Source: Nostoc sp. 'Peltigera membranacea cyanobiont' 210A (lineage in GTDB: Bacteria > Cyanobacteriota > Cyanobacteriia > Cyanobacteriales > Nostocaceae). From it: a stretch of 64,000 bases of DNA. Both the position numbers and the translations under genes were made by a program. The stretch covers positions 125,589 through 189,588 of the forward strand of contig NZ_NOLJ01000013.1 of NCBI RefSeq assembly GCF_002246015.1. Reading direction: 5' to 3'. Below the pieces are notes generated by a model. That model was not told where the DNA came from. It did not search any database and saw only the letters and a list, made by a program, of their open reading frames with translations. Shown in pieces: positions 9,158 to 19,370 of this stretch (positions are counted from its first letter, which is position 1; every line of letters begins with the position of its first letter).

Positions 9158-9189
9158 TTGTGGGGTAGGCTTTGCGGCTTACCCCACAA
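9158..9189. repeat. Hairpin, terminator-like or dispersed repeat
   Basis: A 13-bp stem (ttgtggggtaggc against gcttaccccacaa, one G-T pair) with a 6-nt loop, about 180 bp after the ChaB-tailed gene. It may terminate that transcript or be one more dispersed palindrome. Confidence 0.6.
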
Positions 9190-9426
9190 AAGTAAGTATA
9201 TTGGCAATAATATTGAAATATTTGTACATATTTATACGTATTATGGCAGGCGATCGCACTTAGATATAAATTGCCTACTCTGGGACTAGTTTGCATAACT
9301 TTGGGTACATTACCGCAAATGCGCTGATACTTTTATTTCCCCTCTTCATAAATTCCGCAAAAACACCGTTACGCTATTTCTGCTTGTGATCAAAACTTAG
9401 AGCATCCAGTTTATTAGGGCGGATTT

Positions 9427-9660
9427 ATGACCAACCCTGTAAAGACGGTTATCCAAGTCAATCTGGAGATGGCTCTAGAAGTAGCTCAAGAATTGGAGCA
9501 AGCTCCATACACTCAACTCGGTGCTTATTGTTTGGAAATTTTACGGGAAATCGGATGTGCTGGTACTGAACTCCCTGTTAACTTACAAACTCGCGATCAG
9601 CAGCTAAACTTCATTACAGGCTTTGCATCTTATGCTTTTGGGGAGGTACAAAGTGTATAA
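9427..9660 (+). CDS. Small hypothetical protein, 77 aa
   Basis: Unrecognised family. The product is helical-looking and soluble (VNLEMALEVAQELEQAPYTQLGAYCLEIL) with two cysteines. The ATG at 9427 is the first start of the frame. It overlaps the next gene by 8 nt, with that gene's ribosome binding site inside this one, so the two appear translationally coupled and probably work together. Confidence 0.6.
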   Translation: MTNPVKTVIQVNLEMALEVAQELEQAPYTQLGAYCLEILREIGCAGTELPVNLQTRDQQLNFITGFASYAFGEVQSV

Positions 9661-9934
9661 AACATTAATTGATGATATATTTTCTGATTCAGAAGATACA
9701 GAAGAAACTACTTTTCCTGCTACAGACGAAGATTTATTAATCTTAACAGAAAAATTTTTAGGGTTTGAAATTCCCTCAAAGGTTTTCTTACAAGCTATAG
9801 CCATTGCTGATTACGACGGTGCAGCTGCTTTTCGCTACGTTGATAATTATTTGATTACTCTCAAGAATAAGAATAAGCGTAAGCAGAAGAAATTACTTGT
9901 GTTAGGTTGTTCGACTAGATTTGACAATAATTGA
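9653..9934 (+). CDS. Small acidic hypothetical protein, 93 aa
   Basis: The start is taken as GTG at 9653 because GGGGAGG stands 6 nt before it; an upstream ATG at 9623 would overlap the previous gene by 38 nt and lacks such a site. The first half is very acidic (DDIFSDSEDTEETTF), the second half has a basic patch (KNKNKRKQKK) before a polar tail. No family recognised. It is coupled to the 77-residue gene in front. Confidence 0.55.
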   Translation: MYKTLIDDIFSDSEDTEETTFPATDEDLLILTEKFLGFEIPSKVFLQAIAIADYDGAAAFRYVDNYLITLKNKNKRKQKKLLVLGCSTRFDNN

Positions 9935-9997
9935 TGTGCTGATTCATGAAATAACTAAAAACCAATACGATTTAGATAAGATCATTTGTACGACCGA

Positions 9998-10028
9998 TGT
10001 AGAGACGTTGTATTGCAACGTCTCTACA
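9998..10028. repeat. Dispersed hairpin (TGTAGAGACGTTG family)
   Basis: The 13-bp arms are identical to those of the element at 8100-8130; only the loop differs (tattg instead of aattg). Confidence 0.85.
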
Positions 10029-10121
10029 CATATTTATCCCACAGAGACAAGAAAGAATAATTAGTAATTATCTAGAGTTAATGATGAGAGATTTTTGAAG
10101 ACAAGCATTTTTAATGTGTGC

Positions 10122-10170
10122 TAATTACGAACTACGAATTACGAATTACGAATTACGAATTACGAATTAC
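10122..10170. repeat. ATTACGA tandem repeat supplying a stop codon
   Basis: About six heptamer units of the attacga type run up to and into the 3' end of the glycosyltransferase gene. The TAA stop of that gene (10167-10169) lies inside the repeat. Similar repeats end the genes at 21280 and 26360. Confidence 0.85.
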
Positions 10171-11384
10171 TCTCTCCCAAGACAAACTTGTTCATAGCTT
10201 TTACCAGCAATATCCCAAGTGAATTCTTTTTCTACCAGTTGTCTGCCATTGTGAGACAATTCTGAACGCAGATGTGGACGATCGAATAGTTGACTAATAG
10301 CGGTGACGTACTCTGCTGGTTTATTGGCTCGTAATGCCCGTAATGGATGACTAGCAGCATCTACAGCTAATCCCTCTAAGCCGCGATCGCTGGCTACTAC
10401 AGGTATACCAGCTGCCATTGCCTCTAAAGTTTTATTTTTAATACCAAATCCAGTCCGCATCGGTACAACGCAGATGGTGGCTTGATGTAAATATTCTGCC
10501 ATCGAAGGTACACGCCCTAGCACATTAATTCCTGGTTTTTTATCAAGTGCTAAAACTTCTGCCACTGGATGAGAACCGACAATATCGAAAGTTGTATCGG
10601 GATACAATTTTTGGATTTCCGGCAAAACTTCATTACTGAAAAAGCAGACAGAATCAATATTTGCTAAATTATCCATTGCACCAATAAAAATTAAGCGATG
10701 TCCTCCTGGATCGGTGGTACGGTTAGGGAAAGAAACTAAATCTACGCCATTGGGAATAACTGTAATTTCACTATTGGGGTTAAATTGTTGTAGTTGAATT
10801 TTATCTTCTTCTGTTGTCGCCACAATTGCCGAAAATTTAGCGCAGTAGTTTTGCTCATAACGGCGCAAAAGTGGCAGATTAATTTTGTCTCTGAGTGAAT
10901 TTTCGGAAATGCCTGTTGCTAATTGGTTCTGACAGCTAGCATAAACAGAACTATGAACATTAACGATGGTTTTTAGCTGTTTCTGAAAATGTGGCTGCAC
11001 ATAAATCTCATTGACGCTATGTTCACAAGTAATTACATCACATTTTCCCGCTTCCACCCAGTTATTAACCCATGTTTGCATCTCAACTGAGTAGCGGTTA
11101 AGTACACTTGGCGGTGTTCCCTGCTGCAAAAATCTCCCAAATCGCTGTATTTTCTTGAATATTCCGGTGGTTCGAGAATCTGGCGGGCGTTCAAAAATAG
11201 CTAGACGATCTACACAATCGCGTAATCCTGCTACTTCTGCGTCTGTAACATCGCTCTCGCGTTGAGTCGCAAGGGTGACAGTATGGCGTTGACTTAAGTA
11301 CTTAAGTAAATTAAATGTTCTAACTTGGGTTCCTCCGCGCGTTGGTGGGTAAGGAAAGGTGGAAGATAGCATTAAAATGTTCAT
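10167..11384 (-). CDS. Glycosyltransferase, GT4-type, 405 aa
   Basis: Retaining GT-B glycosyltransferase transferring a sugar from a nucleotide donor, probably for exopolysaccharide or glycolipid. The N-terminus MLSSTFPYPPTRGGTQVR is the usual acceptor-side loop; VIPNGVDL and the donor-binding E region GIKNKTLEAMAAGIPVVASD are clear. It resembles the sugar transferases found near exosortase/EPS systems. The start is taken as ATG at 11384, because the longer frame begins with TTG inside the linker after the upstream kinase gene. It follows the receiver-kinase gene on the same strand after 25 bp. The stop lies in a tandem repeat. Confidence 0.88.
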   Translation of the reverse strand: MNILMLSSTFPYPPTRGGTQVRTFNLLKYLSQRHTVTLATQRESDVTDAEVAGLRDCVDRLAIFERPPDSRTTGIFKKIQRFGRFLQQGTPPSVLNRYSVEMQTWVNNWVEAGKCDVITCEHSVNEIYVQPHFQKQLKTIVNVHSSVYASCQNQLATGISENSLRDKINLPLLRRYEQNYCAKFSAIVATTEEDKIQLQQFNPNSEITVIPNGVDLVSFPNRTTDPGGHRLIFIGAMDNLANIDSVCFFSNEVLPEIQKLYPDTTFDIVGSHPVAEVLALDKKPGINVLGRVPSMAEYLHQATICVVPMRTGFGIKNKTLEAMAAGIPVVASDRGLEGLAVDAASHPLRALRANKPAEYVTAISQLFDRPHLRSELSHNGRQLVEKEFTWDIAGKSYEQVCLGRE

Positions 11385-11409
11385 ATAAGCGTTTTCAAAA
11401 GTTTTTGGT

Positions 11410-12942
11410 TTAGGCAAAATAGGACGGTGCAGCCACAGTCAATTCTAAAGGGTGCAATCGCATCGGAATTTTAATCATAAACTCTGTTCCGTGACCAGGT
11501 GCTGAAAGACACGTTATCTGACCAGCATGTTTGGAGACAACAATTTCCTGGCTAATCGACAAGCCTAAACCTGTGCCTCTACCTACGGGTTTTGTCGTAA
11601 AGAAGGGGTCAAATAGGCGATCGCGTATTTCCTCTCTTATACCGGGGCCAGTATCCCTAATCCTAATAGTCACAAATTCATTGTCAATTACTTCAGTACA
11701 AATCCAAATTGTACTGCGGCAAAAGTAAATTTCCTGGGGCGATCGCTCTTTATCGTACTCCTCCAAAGCATCAATTGCATTCGCCAGTAGATTCATAAAC
11801 ACTTGGTTGAGTTGTCCTGCATAACACTCCACAAGCGGTAGATCGCCATACTCTTTAACGAGTTGAATACCTAGTTGGTTAGAACTGGCTTTAAACCGAT
11901 TGTGCAAAATCAGCAGCGTGCTATCTAGCCCAGCGTGAATATCCACCGGCTTCATTTGGGCTTCATCCACGTGTGAAAAAATCCGTAACGACTGAATGAT
12001 TTCGCGGATGCGGTCAGCTCCAACCTTCATCGAACTCAGCAATTTAGGTAGGTCTTCACTCAAAAATTCTAAATCTATCGCCTCAGTCAGCTTCTGAATT
12101 TCAGGTAGCGGTGAAGGAGTGTGCTTGGCATAGAGGTTCAAGAGGTCAAGCAAGCCTTGGGTATATTGATAGGCGTGAGTCAGATTTCCATAGATAAAGT
12201 TGACAGGATTGTTAATTTCATGGGCTACACCCGCCACCAATTGTCCCAGACTGGACATTTTCTCACTATGAACCAGTTGGCTTTGAGTTTCTTGAAGTTG
12301 GCGAAAGGCAAGTTCTAGCTGATTGGCTTGTTCTCGATAGCGTGCTTCTGATTCTTGCAATGCTTGTTCTGTACAAATACGCTCTTGGATTTCCTGTTGC
12401 AGCAGTTGATTAGATTGAAAAAGTGCAGCTGTCCTTTCTTCCACCCGTTCTTCTAACTCAGATGTGAGTTTTAAAAGGGCGTTCTCTGCCTTAGTTCGTT
12501 CTTGAATCTCCTGCTCTAGATGCACATTTTGTTCTTGCAGTCTCTTAGTAAGATTTCGTATGTTTAAATGGGTTTTGACACGGGCTAAAACCTCTTCATG
12601 CTGAAGCGGCTTAGTGATATAATCCACCGCTCCAAGATTCAACCCTCTGACCTTATCCACAGTCTCAGAAAGAGCCGTCATAAAGATTACGGGGATGTCT
12701 TTAGTTGATTCTTGAGCTTTCAAATGTTCACAAGTTTCAAACCCGTCCATTCCAGGCATGAGTACATCTAACAAAATTAGATCGGGGAGAGCATATTCGA
12801 CCTGTTCAATTGCATCTTCGCCATCCTGCGCCACCAACACTTGGAAGCCAGAATCAGCCAAGAAATCAAATAACACTCCTAAATTTGTTGGATTATCATC
12901 AACGATTAAGATAATGCCATTTTCAATGTTGGAAATACTCAT
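11410..12942 (-). CDS. Receiver-histidine kinase hybrid, 510 aa
   Basis: Cytoplasmic two-component protein with the receiver first. Residues about 10-125 form the receiver (VDDN acidic pair, phosphoacceptor in LILLDVLMPGMDGF, conserved Lys in YITKPL). A coiled coil (about 130-230, LQEQNVHLEQEIQERTKAE) leads to a dimerisation helix with the phosphorylated His in VAGVAHEINNPVNFI, and to an ATPase domain with N-, G1 (DTGPGI) and G2 (GRGTGLGLSI) boxes. Its ATG overlaps the stop of the giant kinase gene upstream by 1 nt, so the two are translationally coupled. It is likely the partner of that protein. Confidence 0.95.
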   Translation of the reverse strand: MSISNIENGIILIVDDNPTNLGVLFDFLADSGFQVLVAQDGEDAIEQVEYALPDLILLDVLMPGMDGFETCEHLKAQESTKDIPVIFMTALSETVDKVRGLNLGAVDYITKPLQHEEVLARVKTHLNIRNLTKRLQEQNVHLEQEIQERTKAENALLKLTSELEERVEERTAALFQSNQLLQQEIQERICTEQALQESEARYREQANQLELAFRQLQETQSQLVHSEKMSSLGQLVAGVAHEINNPVNFIYGNLTHAYQYTQGLLDLLNLYAKHTPSPLPEIQKLTEAIDLEFLSEDLPKLLSSMKVGADRIREIIQSLRIFSHVDEAQMKPVDIHAGLDSTLLILHNRFKASSNQLGIQLVKEYGDLPLVECYAGQLNQVFMNLLANAIDALEEYDKERSPQEIYFCRSTIWICTEVIDNEFVTIRIRDTGPGIREEIRDRLFDPFFTTKPVGRGTGLGLSISQEIVVSKHAGQITCLSAPGHGTEFMIKIPMRLHPLELTVAAPSYFA

Positions 12943-15900
12943 TAATTTACTCCTACATTTTTTAGAATTTCACGAATTTTTTTAACTTGAAAACCTTTAG
13001 CTAATTGACGCAACTCTAAAGAAAAAGGTGCATATTTAACATCCATTTCTTCCAAGTGAGTAACTTGCTCTACAATACCTTTGAGATCGCCTTTCATTGC
13101 TAAATTCAACAGAGTCGCAATTTCGTCTGCCGAGGGAGCTACCAATGATTGCTGAGAATTTTCTTCTTTGTTACCTTTAGATACTTGAGTTTCCCCATCA
13201 TCATAAATCCATTCCAGTTCTAAGTGATGCCGTAACTTTTCTAAAAGCTCTGTTATGCGGATGGGCTTAGGTAGAAAATCATTGCAACCCGCCTCTCTAC
13301 TTTTGTTGAGATCGAAATCAAAAACGCTGGCAGAAGTGCCAATTATTATTACATTCTTTAGTTCAGGCGATCGCCGAATGCGACGGGTAGTTTCAAAACC
13401 ATTCATTTGAGGCATCATCAAGTCCATTAAGATGCAATTTGGATTTAATTCAAATGCCTTATTGAGACAATCTTGACCATCTACTGCTTCTATCATTTCA
13501 AACCCTAAAGGTGACAGCATCTTCACCAAAATTGCACGATTTTCTATTCTGTCATCTGCCACGATAACTTTCCGCTTATCGCCTTTAAAGCTTTGGATAT
13601 TTCGTTCCTCTTTTTTGATAACATCAGCGTATTTATAAACTTCAGGCAAATCTAAATCAAAGAAGAAAACACTCCCTTTTCCTAAGTTACTCTTTACCTG
13701 GATTTCGCCGCCCATCATCTGAACTAATTGGCGGGTAATTGCCAGTCCCAATCCCGTTCCTTCTGCTTTGCGATTGTGATCTCCTACCTGCTGGAACGGC
13801 AAAAATATCTCTTCCAATTGTTCTGGTGCCATACCAATTCCTGTATCTTCCACCTGAAACCGAATTTTACCTTCCTGATAGCCGACTTTGAAAGCCACGC
13901 CTCCAGTTTCAGTAAACTTAACGGCATTACCAAGTAAGTTAATCAAAGCTTGCCGCAACCGTTTTTCATCAGCCTTGACACCTATAGGAAGTTGAGTAAT
14001 CTGTTCAAAAATTAAGCAAATACCTTTTTGTTCGGCGCGGATACGGCAGATTTCGGCAATGCCTTCGAGAAATTCTGGAAAATGAAAATCCGTTAGGTGG
14101 AGTTCCATTTTTCTCGCTTCAATTTTAGAGAGGTCTAAAATGTCATTGATCAGGTTCAAGAGGTGATCGCCACACTGATGAATAATATTTACACCATCTT
14201 TTTGTGAGTTAGTTAAACTTTTTTCACGCTTGAGGATTTGGGCGTAACCCAAAATGCCATTAAGTGGTGTTCTCAGTTCATGGCTCATGTTGGCAAGAAA
14301 ATCGCTTTTAGCACGGTTAGCTGATTGGGCGATTTCTTCTGCTTTTTGCAGATGCACATTTTTTTCTTGTAACTCTAAAGTTCGCTCTTGTACTTTGGCT
14401 TCTAAGTTAGTGTTGGCTAATTTCAAGTCTTTATAAAGACGAGCATTTTCAATGGAAATCGCCGCTTGAGAAGATAACAGTTGTAATACTTCTAAGCGAT
14501 CTGATGTAAATGCGCCAATGGTGAGATTATTTTCTAAATAAAGAATGCCACTAAGTTTTCCTTGATGGATAAGCGGTGTACATAAAACCGATTTGGGTTG
14601 ATGGGTGGCGATGTATGTATCTGTGGTAAATGTTCCTTCACGAGTTGCATTGCTGAGAACAACATTTTCTTTAGTTCGGGCTACATAGTTAATCAGTGAA
14701 ATTGGTAGCTGCTGACTGGTTGATACTGAAATTCCTTGTAGCACAGTTACATCGTTTTTGTCTACTGCTCCTGATGCTTCTATTAGCAAGTTTCCTGATT
14801 TTTCTAAAATTAAGTAGCCTGTTTGAGCGCCAGCATTTTCTAGCACAATTGTCATTAATTTAGTTAACAACTTGCTCAAAACTATTTCTCCAGAAAGAGC
14901 TTGAGATGCTTTCATAACTGTGGCTAAATCCAGCGAGTCTGATGCATTGTCACCCGTAGAGCTAATTATCCGAGTCGCGTTTGTACTGACGGTTTCTCGC
15001 TTTGATATCCGAAATAGTTGAGGATATCTTTTTTCCAAGTCTTTGACTTTTGCCTTCGCTCCCCAGCAACCATATCCATAGTAGGCATCGTTGAGATAGG
15101 TATTAGCAACTTTCTCTCTGCCACAAGCAAAATAGAACTCTGCTGCTAGTTCCGAGGCTAGGGCTTCTTCCTGAATATATCCATGTTCTCTGGCTCCAGT
15201 TATTGCTCGATCGTAAAACGCGATCGCTTTGGCATCTTGTTGCAATACTCGCGCCTTTTCTGCTTCCACTAGATCGTATTTATGCTGATAGTTGGCAGGA
15301 GAATGCAACGCCCATTGCTTCATTTTTTTCTGCTGCGCTATCACTTGCCTGAAATATTGTTGGCGTAGCTTGCCGCCGTAGGCATCGCTTTTTGATGCAC
15401 TCGGATACAAAGCTAGGAGAGTCAAAGAGGAGTAGAACTTATGTTCGGCTTTGTACATCAACCCTCGTCCACCTTGTTCATATTTTTCTGCCAGCAAGGC
15501 ATCCTCAGCAGCGCGATCGTAATTTTTAAATAAATAACCCAGAATCAGTTTAGAAACATAGATCGGATAAATAGCCATATAATTATTGCTATTTATCAAA
15601 ATTGGCAACATTTTATTTTCATCAAAACTTTCGCCAATTAATCGATATGGTTCCGCAGTTTGTTTAATTAAATTCAAACCTGTTTGCCGAACTATCTGAG
15701 CATAAATAATTTGAAATTCTTGTTTGGTTCTTTGCATCAAAGCAATATAATGTGCCTGTTTCTGAAGAGCTATTTCTAGATTTTCACCGATAAAAAACAA
15801 ATGCGTACAATAAAAACAAGCCGAATAAGAGGCATATTCTAAATCTCCTGTTTCCAGCCCTCTTTGGACACCCTCAATTAACGGTTCTATAGTATTAATA

Positions 15901-18900
15901 GCTGGTTCTTTCCAATGCCTGATAAAATAATTAAATGTTTCATATATTTTCGCCGTCATCTCCTTAGCATTGAATTGATTTAACAGCTTTAAGCCTAGCT
16001 GACCGAATTGATAACCAGAATCCATGTCTTCAAAAGCGCCACATAGGAACATTCCATAAAGTACATACGTATAAGCTGACAGTGGAGAGTTCCCATATTT
16101 GAGACAGAGATTGGTCATTTTAAAAACGACCTGGGGATAAAGTTCGGGAGCTGCAATATAAACCGGAGGAATCAGATTTATCAAAACTCGCAGTGCGGCT
16201 AATTTATAAACATCAGTCATTTCTGGTAATTCTGTTAAATCCTCAATTCGTTTCCCTCCTAAATTCAATCTAGTCAATCGCATTGGAGGTTTTTCTGATA
16301 AAGGCAACCCTAGCATTTTCAGCACTTGCAATCCGGTATTTAACGCAGCTTGCATTTCGTTTTTAGCAATATAAAACTGCATTTTTGTCTCGTATACCTG
16401 GACTCGATCGAGCAGGGTTTTTGCCTGTGACAAAACTACATCAGAAAGCATTTCTGCTCGCTCAAAATTAGTATTGAGGAATTCTACCGCTGCTGTTTCT
16501 ACATAGAGGTTGAGTGTCATGTCATACTGACACTGCCAACTATCTGCTGCAAGAAGTTCCAAACCTACATTTAAATATTTAACAGATGATTCATACGCTG
16601 TTGCTGCTTTTGCTTTCTGTCCAGCTATAAGATTGAGTTGAGCTAGTCTATCTTTTTGAGGCTGTTGGGTGATGAATTCAGCACCAACATTCAGTTGGTT
16701 GACAATCTCAAAAATGTTTTCTTCAATGTCCGTTTCTGAGGTATGTATTAGTAACAATTCACCGATTTTTAGATGAGTCTGTTTTTTCTGGTCATCTGGA
16801 ATGAGAGAATAAGATGCTTGCTGCACTCGGTCGTGTAAGAACTTATATGTAATGGGTGATGGGTGATGAGTAATGGGCGATCGCCTGTTCTCAGTCTCCA
16901 TTTGTTCTGAGTCGAAAACAAGCGGTGTTTTGTAGGAATTGTTGAGAGGTAGAACCAAACCTGATTGCAGAGCTTCCCACAAATCGGCTGCTGTTTCTGA
17001 CTGAGATGTTTTATTAATAATCGCCAAGATATCTAAAGCAAATTTGTCTCCAATACAGGCGGCAAACTTTAACACATTCTGTGTTTTTTCAGATAGTTTT
17101 TGAATTTGGCTGACCATCAATTCAACGACGTTATCAGTTATATTAACTCCTTGAATAAACTCAATATTCCATTGCCAAAAACCGCGCTCAAAGTTAAAGG
17201 ATAATAAGTTATCTTGATAAAGAGATTTGAGTAACTGAGTTAAGAAAAATGGGTTGCCTTGGGTTTTTGTAAAAACTAACTCAGCTAGCGGCTTTACCTT
17301 TAAAATCTCACTACGAAGAGTATCGGCTACTAACTGGTTGACGTGAGCGATATCCAAAAGCTGGAGGATAATGTTATTTACGATCGCACCAGTCTTTTGA
17401 ATCTCCTCCAAGGTCTGAATCAAGGGATGAGTGGCACTTACTTCGTTATCTCGATATGCACCAATTAGCAATAGATACTGGCTATCTGGGTCGGTCATAA
17501 TTAACTGGATAAGCTTCAGGGAAGCTGAATCTGCCCACTGTAAATCATCCAGAAACAAAACTAGCGGATGTTCGGGTTGACTAAATACATGAATGAATTG
17601 TTGAAACACCCGATTAAATCGGTTTTGTGATTCTGACGATCCTAATTGAGGAACTGCTAGCTGCGGGCCAATAATCCGTTCTAATTCGGGAATAACGTCT
17701 ATAATCACTTGAGCATTGGAGCCAAGGGCATCTATTAGTTTTGATTTCCAAACGGCTATTTGCTCATCGGTTTCTGTTAGCAATTGCCGCATCAAATCTT
17801 GGAATGCTTGAATTAGAGAAGCAAAAGGAATATTCCGCTTGAACTGGTCAAATTTACCAGAGATAAAATAACCCCGCTGGCGCACAATCGGTTTGTGAAC
17901 TTCGGAAACTAAGCACGATTTACCGATGCCTGAGTAACCAGAAACTAGCATCATTTCCGTAGTACCAGAACTGACGCGCTCGAATGCTTCTAACAAAGTA
18001 GCAACTTCTGTTTCCCGTCCGTAGAGTTTTTGCGGGATGGAAAATTGGCTGTATGAATCTAGTTGACCGACAATAAAGTGGGAAATCTCGCCATCCGTCT
18101 CTAACTGAGTCAGACAGGTTTCTAAATCGGCTTTTAGTCCGAGAGAGCTTTGATATCTATCTTCAGCAGTTTTAGCTAACAATTTCATTACAATGTCAGA
18201 AACCGCTGAAGGAATTTTGGGATTGAACTCTTGAGGCGTTATTGGTGTTTTTGCGATATGGCAATGAACAAATTCCAGAGGGTCAGCCGCATTAAAAGGC
18301 AGCGAACCTGTCAGCATTTCATAAAAGGTAACGCCTAAAGAATAGAAGTCGGTACGGTAATCAATTGACCGATTCATTCGTCCGGTTTGCTCCGGTGACA
18401 TATAGGCGAGAGTGCCTTCTAATAAATTGGGATTGCTAATGCTTTGATTTTCTTTTTCTAACCGCGATGCAATACTGAAGTCGATAATTTTAACTTGCCC
18501 GGTTTTTGGGTTAATAACGATATTGTCAGGTTTAATATCTTTATGAATAATCTTGGCTTGATGCAGTTGAGTGAGAGTGGATGCTAGCTGAATGGCTATT
18601 GTGAGAAATTCGGTTAATGATAATTGGCGATCGCTAATATACTTTTTCAGAGATTCTGCACCAAAGTCTGCCAAAATTAGGGCTAGACCGTTATGATGAT
18701 TTTCTAACGCTAGGGACTTGACAATTCCTTCTATATCTACTAGGTTCTGTGAAATTTTATATTCATGTCTGAGTCGGGTTAGTTCTTCGAGGCTGGGATA
18801 CTCGGCTTTAAGGGCTTTAACGATCGCAAGGGTTTGATCTAACTGCTTAGAAGCGCGATAAATAACGGTATTCACACCTTCATGCAGAGCTTCAATAAAG

Positions 18901-18926
18901 TTGTAACCGGGAAGGATAGGTATCAT
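12942..18926 (-). CDS. Ser/Thr kinase-AAA-GAF-histidine kinase-receiver hybrid, 1994 aa
   Basis: Giant signalling protein. Domains in order: Ser/Thr kinase (1-270; HKDIKPDN near 130, DFS in place of DFG), AAA ATPase (Walker A GYSGIGKS near 330, LFLDDLQWAD), helical TPR-like region (about 760-1250), GAF (about 1340-1490), HisKA (FLANMSHELRTPLNG near 1550), HATPase (GTGLGLAI), receiver (LMDLMMPQMNGF near 1830) and a helical tail. The ATG at 18926 begins the usual MIPILPGYNF; the longer frame starts with TTG. Two dispersed repeats are read in frame, coding SDAYGGKLR and SPITHHPSPIT. It is coupled to the receiver-kinase downstream. Confidence 0.95.
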   Translation of the reverse strand: MIPILPGYNFIEALHEGVNTVIYRASKQLDQTLAIVKALKAEYPSLEELTRLRHEYKISQNLVDIEGIVKSLALENHHNGLALILADFGAESLKKYISDRQLSLTEFLTIAIQLASTLTQLHQAKIIHKDIKPDNIVINPKTGQVKIIDFSIASRLEKENQSISNPNLLEGTLAYMSPEQTGRMNRSIDYRTDFYSLGVTFYEMLTGSLPFNAADPLEFVHCHIAKTPITPQEFNPKIPSAVSDIVMKLLAKTAEDRYQSSLGLKADLETCLTQLETDGEISHFIVGQLDSYSQFSIPQKLYGRETEVATLLEAFERVSSGTTEMMLVSGYSGIGKSCLVSEVHKPIVRQRGYFISGKFDQFKRNIPFASLIQAFQDLMRQLLTETDEQIAVWKSKLIDALGSNAQVIIDVIPELERIIGPQLAVPQLGSSESQNRFNRVFQQFIHVFSQPEHPLVLFLDDLQWADSASLKLIQLIMTDPDSQYLLLIGAYRDNEVSATHPLIQTLEEIQKTGAIVNNIILQLLDIAHVNQLVADTLRSEILKVKPLAELVFTKTQGNPFFLTQLLKSLYQDNLLSFNFERGFWQWNIEFIQGVNITDNVVELMVSQIQKLSEKTQNVLKFAACIGDKFALDILAIINKTSQSETAADLWEALQSGLVLPLNNSYKTPLVFDSEQMETENRRSPITHHPSPITYKFLHDRVQQASYSLIPDDQKKQTHLKIGELLLIHTSETDIEENIFEIVNQLNVGAEFITQQPQKDRLAQLNLIAGQKAKAATAYESSVKYLNVGLELLAADSWQCQYDMTLNLYVETAAVEFLNTNFERAEMLSDVVLSQAKTLLDRVQVYETKMQFYIAKNEMQAALNTGLQVLKMLGLPLSEKPPMRLTRLNLGGKRIEDLTELPEMTDVYKLAALRVLINLIPPVYIAAPELYPQVVFKMTNLCLKYGNSPLSAYTYVLYGMFLCGAFEDMDSGYQFGQLGLKLLNQFNAKEMTAKIYETFNYFIRHWKEPAINTIEPLIEGVQRGLETGDLEYASYSACFYCTHLFFIGENLEIALQKQAHYIALMQRTKQEFQIIYAQIVRQTGLNLIKQTAEPYRLIGESFDENKMLPILINSNNYMAIYPIYVSKLILGYLFKNYDRAAEDALLAEKYEQGGRGLMYKAEHKFYSSLTLLALYPSASKSDAYGGKLRQQYFRQVIAQQKKMKQWALHSPANYQHKYDLVEAEKARVLQQDAKAIAFYDRAITGAREHGYIQEEALASELAAEFYFACGREKVANTYLNDAYYGYGCWGAKAKVKDLEKRYPQLFRISKRETVSTNATRIISSTGDNASDSLDLATVMKASQALSGEIVLSKLLTKLMTIVLENAGAQTGYLILEKSGNLLIEASGAVDKNDVTVLQGISVSTSQQLPISLINYVARTKENVVLSNATREGTFTTDTYIATHQPKSVLCTPLIHQGKLSGILYLENNLTIGAFTSDRLEVLQLLSSQAAISIENARLYKDLKLANTNLEAKVQERTLELQEKNVHLQKAEEIAQSANRAKSDFLANMSHELRTPLNGILGYAQILKREKSLTNSQKDGVNIIHQCGDHLLNLINDILDLSKIEARKMELHLTDFHFPEFLEGIAEICRIRAEQKGICLIFEQITQLPIGVKADEKRLRQALINLLGNAVKFTETGGVAFKVGYQEGKIRFQVEDTGIGMAPEQLEEIFLPFQQVGDHNRKAEGTGLGLAITRQLVQMMGGEIQVKSNLGKGSVFFFDLDLPEVYKYADVIKKEERNIQSFKGDKRKVIVADDRIENRAILVKMLSPLGFEMIEAVDGQDCLNKAFELNPNCILMDLMMPQMNGFETTRRIRRSPELKNVIIIGTSASVFDFDLNKSREAGCNDFLPKPIRITELLEKLRHHLELEWIYDDGETQVSKGNKEENSQQSLVAPSADEIATLLNLAMKGDLKGIVEQVTHLEEMDVKYAPFSLELRQLAKGFQVKKIREILKNVGVN
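15363..15388. repeat. Dispersed repeat inside giant kinase gene
   Basis: A 26-bp element (gcgtagcttgccgccg...gcatcgc) typical of Nostoc intergenic repeats is read in frame as DAYGGKLR-like residues in the TPR-like region. A related, diverged fragment is near 31520. Confidence 0.7.
16849..16877. repeat. Low-complexity dispersed repeat inside giant kinase gene
   Basis: Tandem gggtgat/aatgggtgat units are read in frame on the minus strand as SPITHHPSPIT, between the AAA part and the helical region. This looks like an inserted intergenic repeat. Confidence 0.65.
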
Positions 18927-19246
18927 TTTTCTAGGGCTGGAGTAGTACGATGAACTGGGTATGAGGCTAATGAACGTTATCCACAACTGTCAAATCAAAG
19001 GACAATCAGGTGTTGTATTTAGCATTCCCAGCCAGCCCAAAATTTCTCTAAGGCTAAATAAAGCTCAACATTTGGAAATATAAGCTTGTGTTAAAGGTTA
19101 TTGGTCTTTCAAGACGCGATAAATCGGTCAACTTAAGCTGAAAGCCTTTTCAAATTAAATCTCGTTTCCAGCCTCTGGGCTGGAAATGCACTTCAATTGC
19201 GGCTCTGCCGCCAGCAAGGGAGGCGGAGACTCTTAACGAGACATTC

Positions 19247-19343
19247 GCCCTCATCCCCCAACCCCTTCTCCCAATTTTGGGAGAAGGGGAGCCAATTTCA
19301 AAGTCCCTCTCCCAAGCTTGGGAGAGGGATTTAGGGTGAGGGC
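19247..19343. repeat. Large imperfect palindromic repeat (CCCTCA...TGAGGG family)
   Basis: The outer arms gccctcatccccc and ggtgagggc are complementary, and two inner hairpins (cttctccca/tgggagaag and ccctctccca/tgggagaggg) are nested. The element fills the gap between the LuxR-type regulator and the giant kinase. Relatives occur near 24101, 24390, 24786, 27218, 47857, 54127 and 54932. Confidence 0.85.
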
Positions 19344-19370
19344 TTTTAATTCATACAAGAAGTCTAAAGA

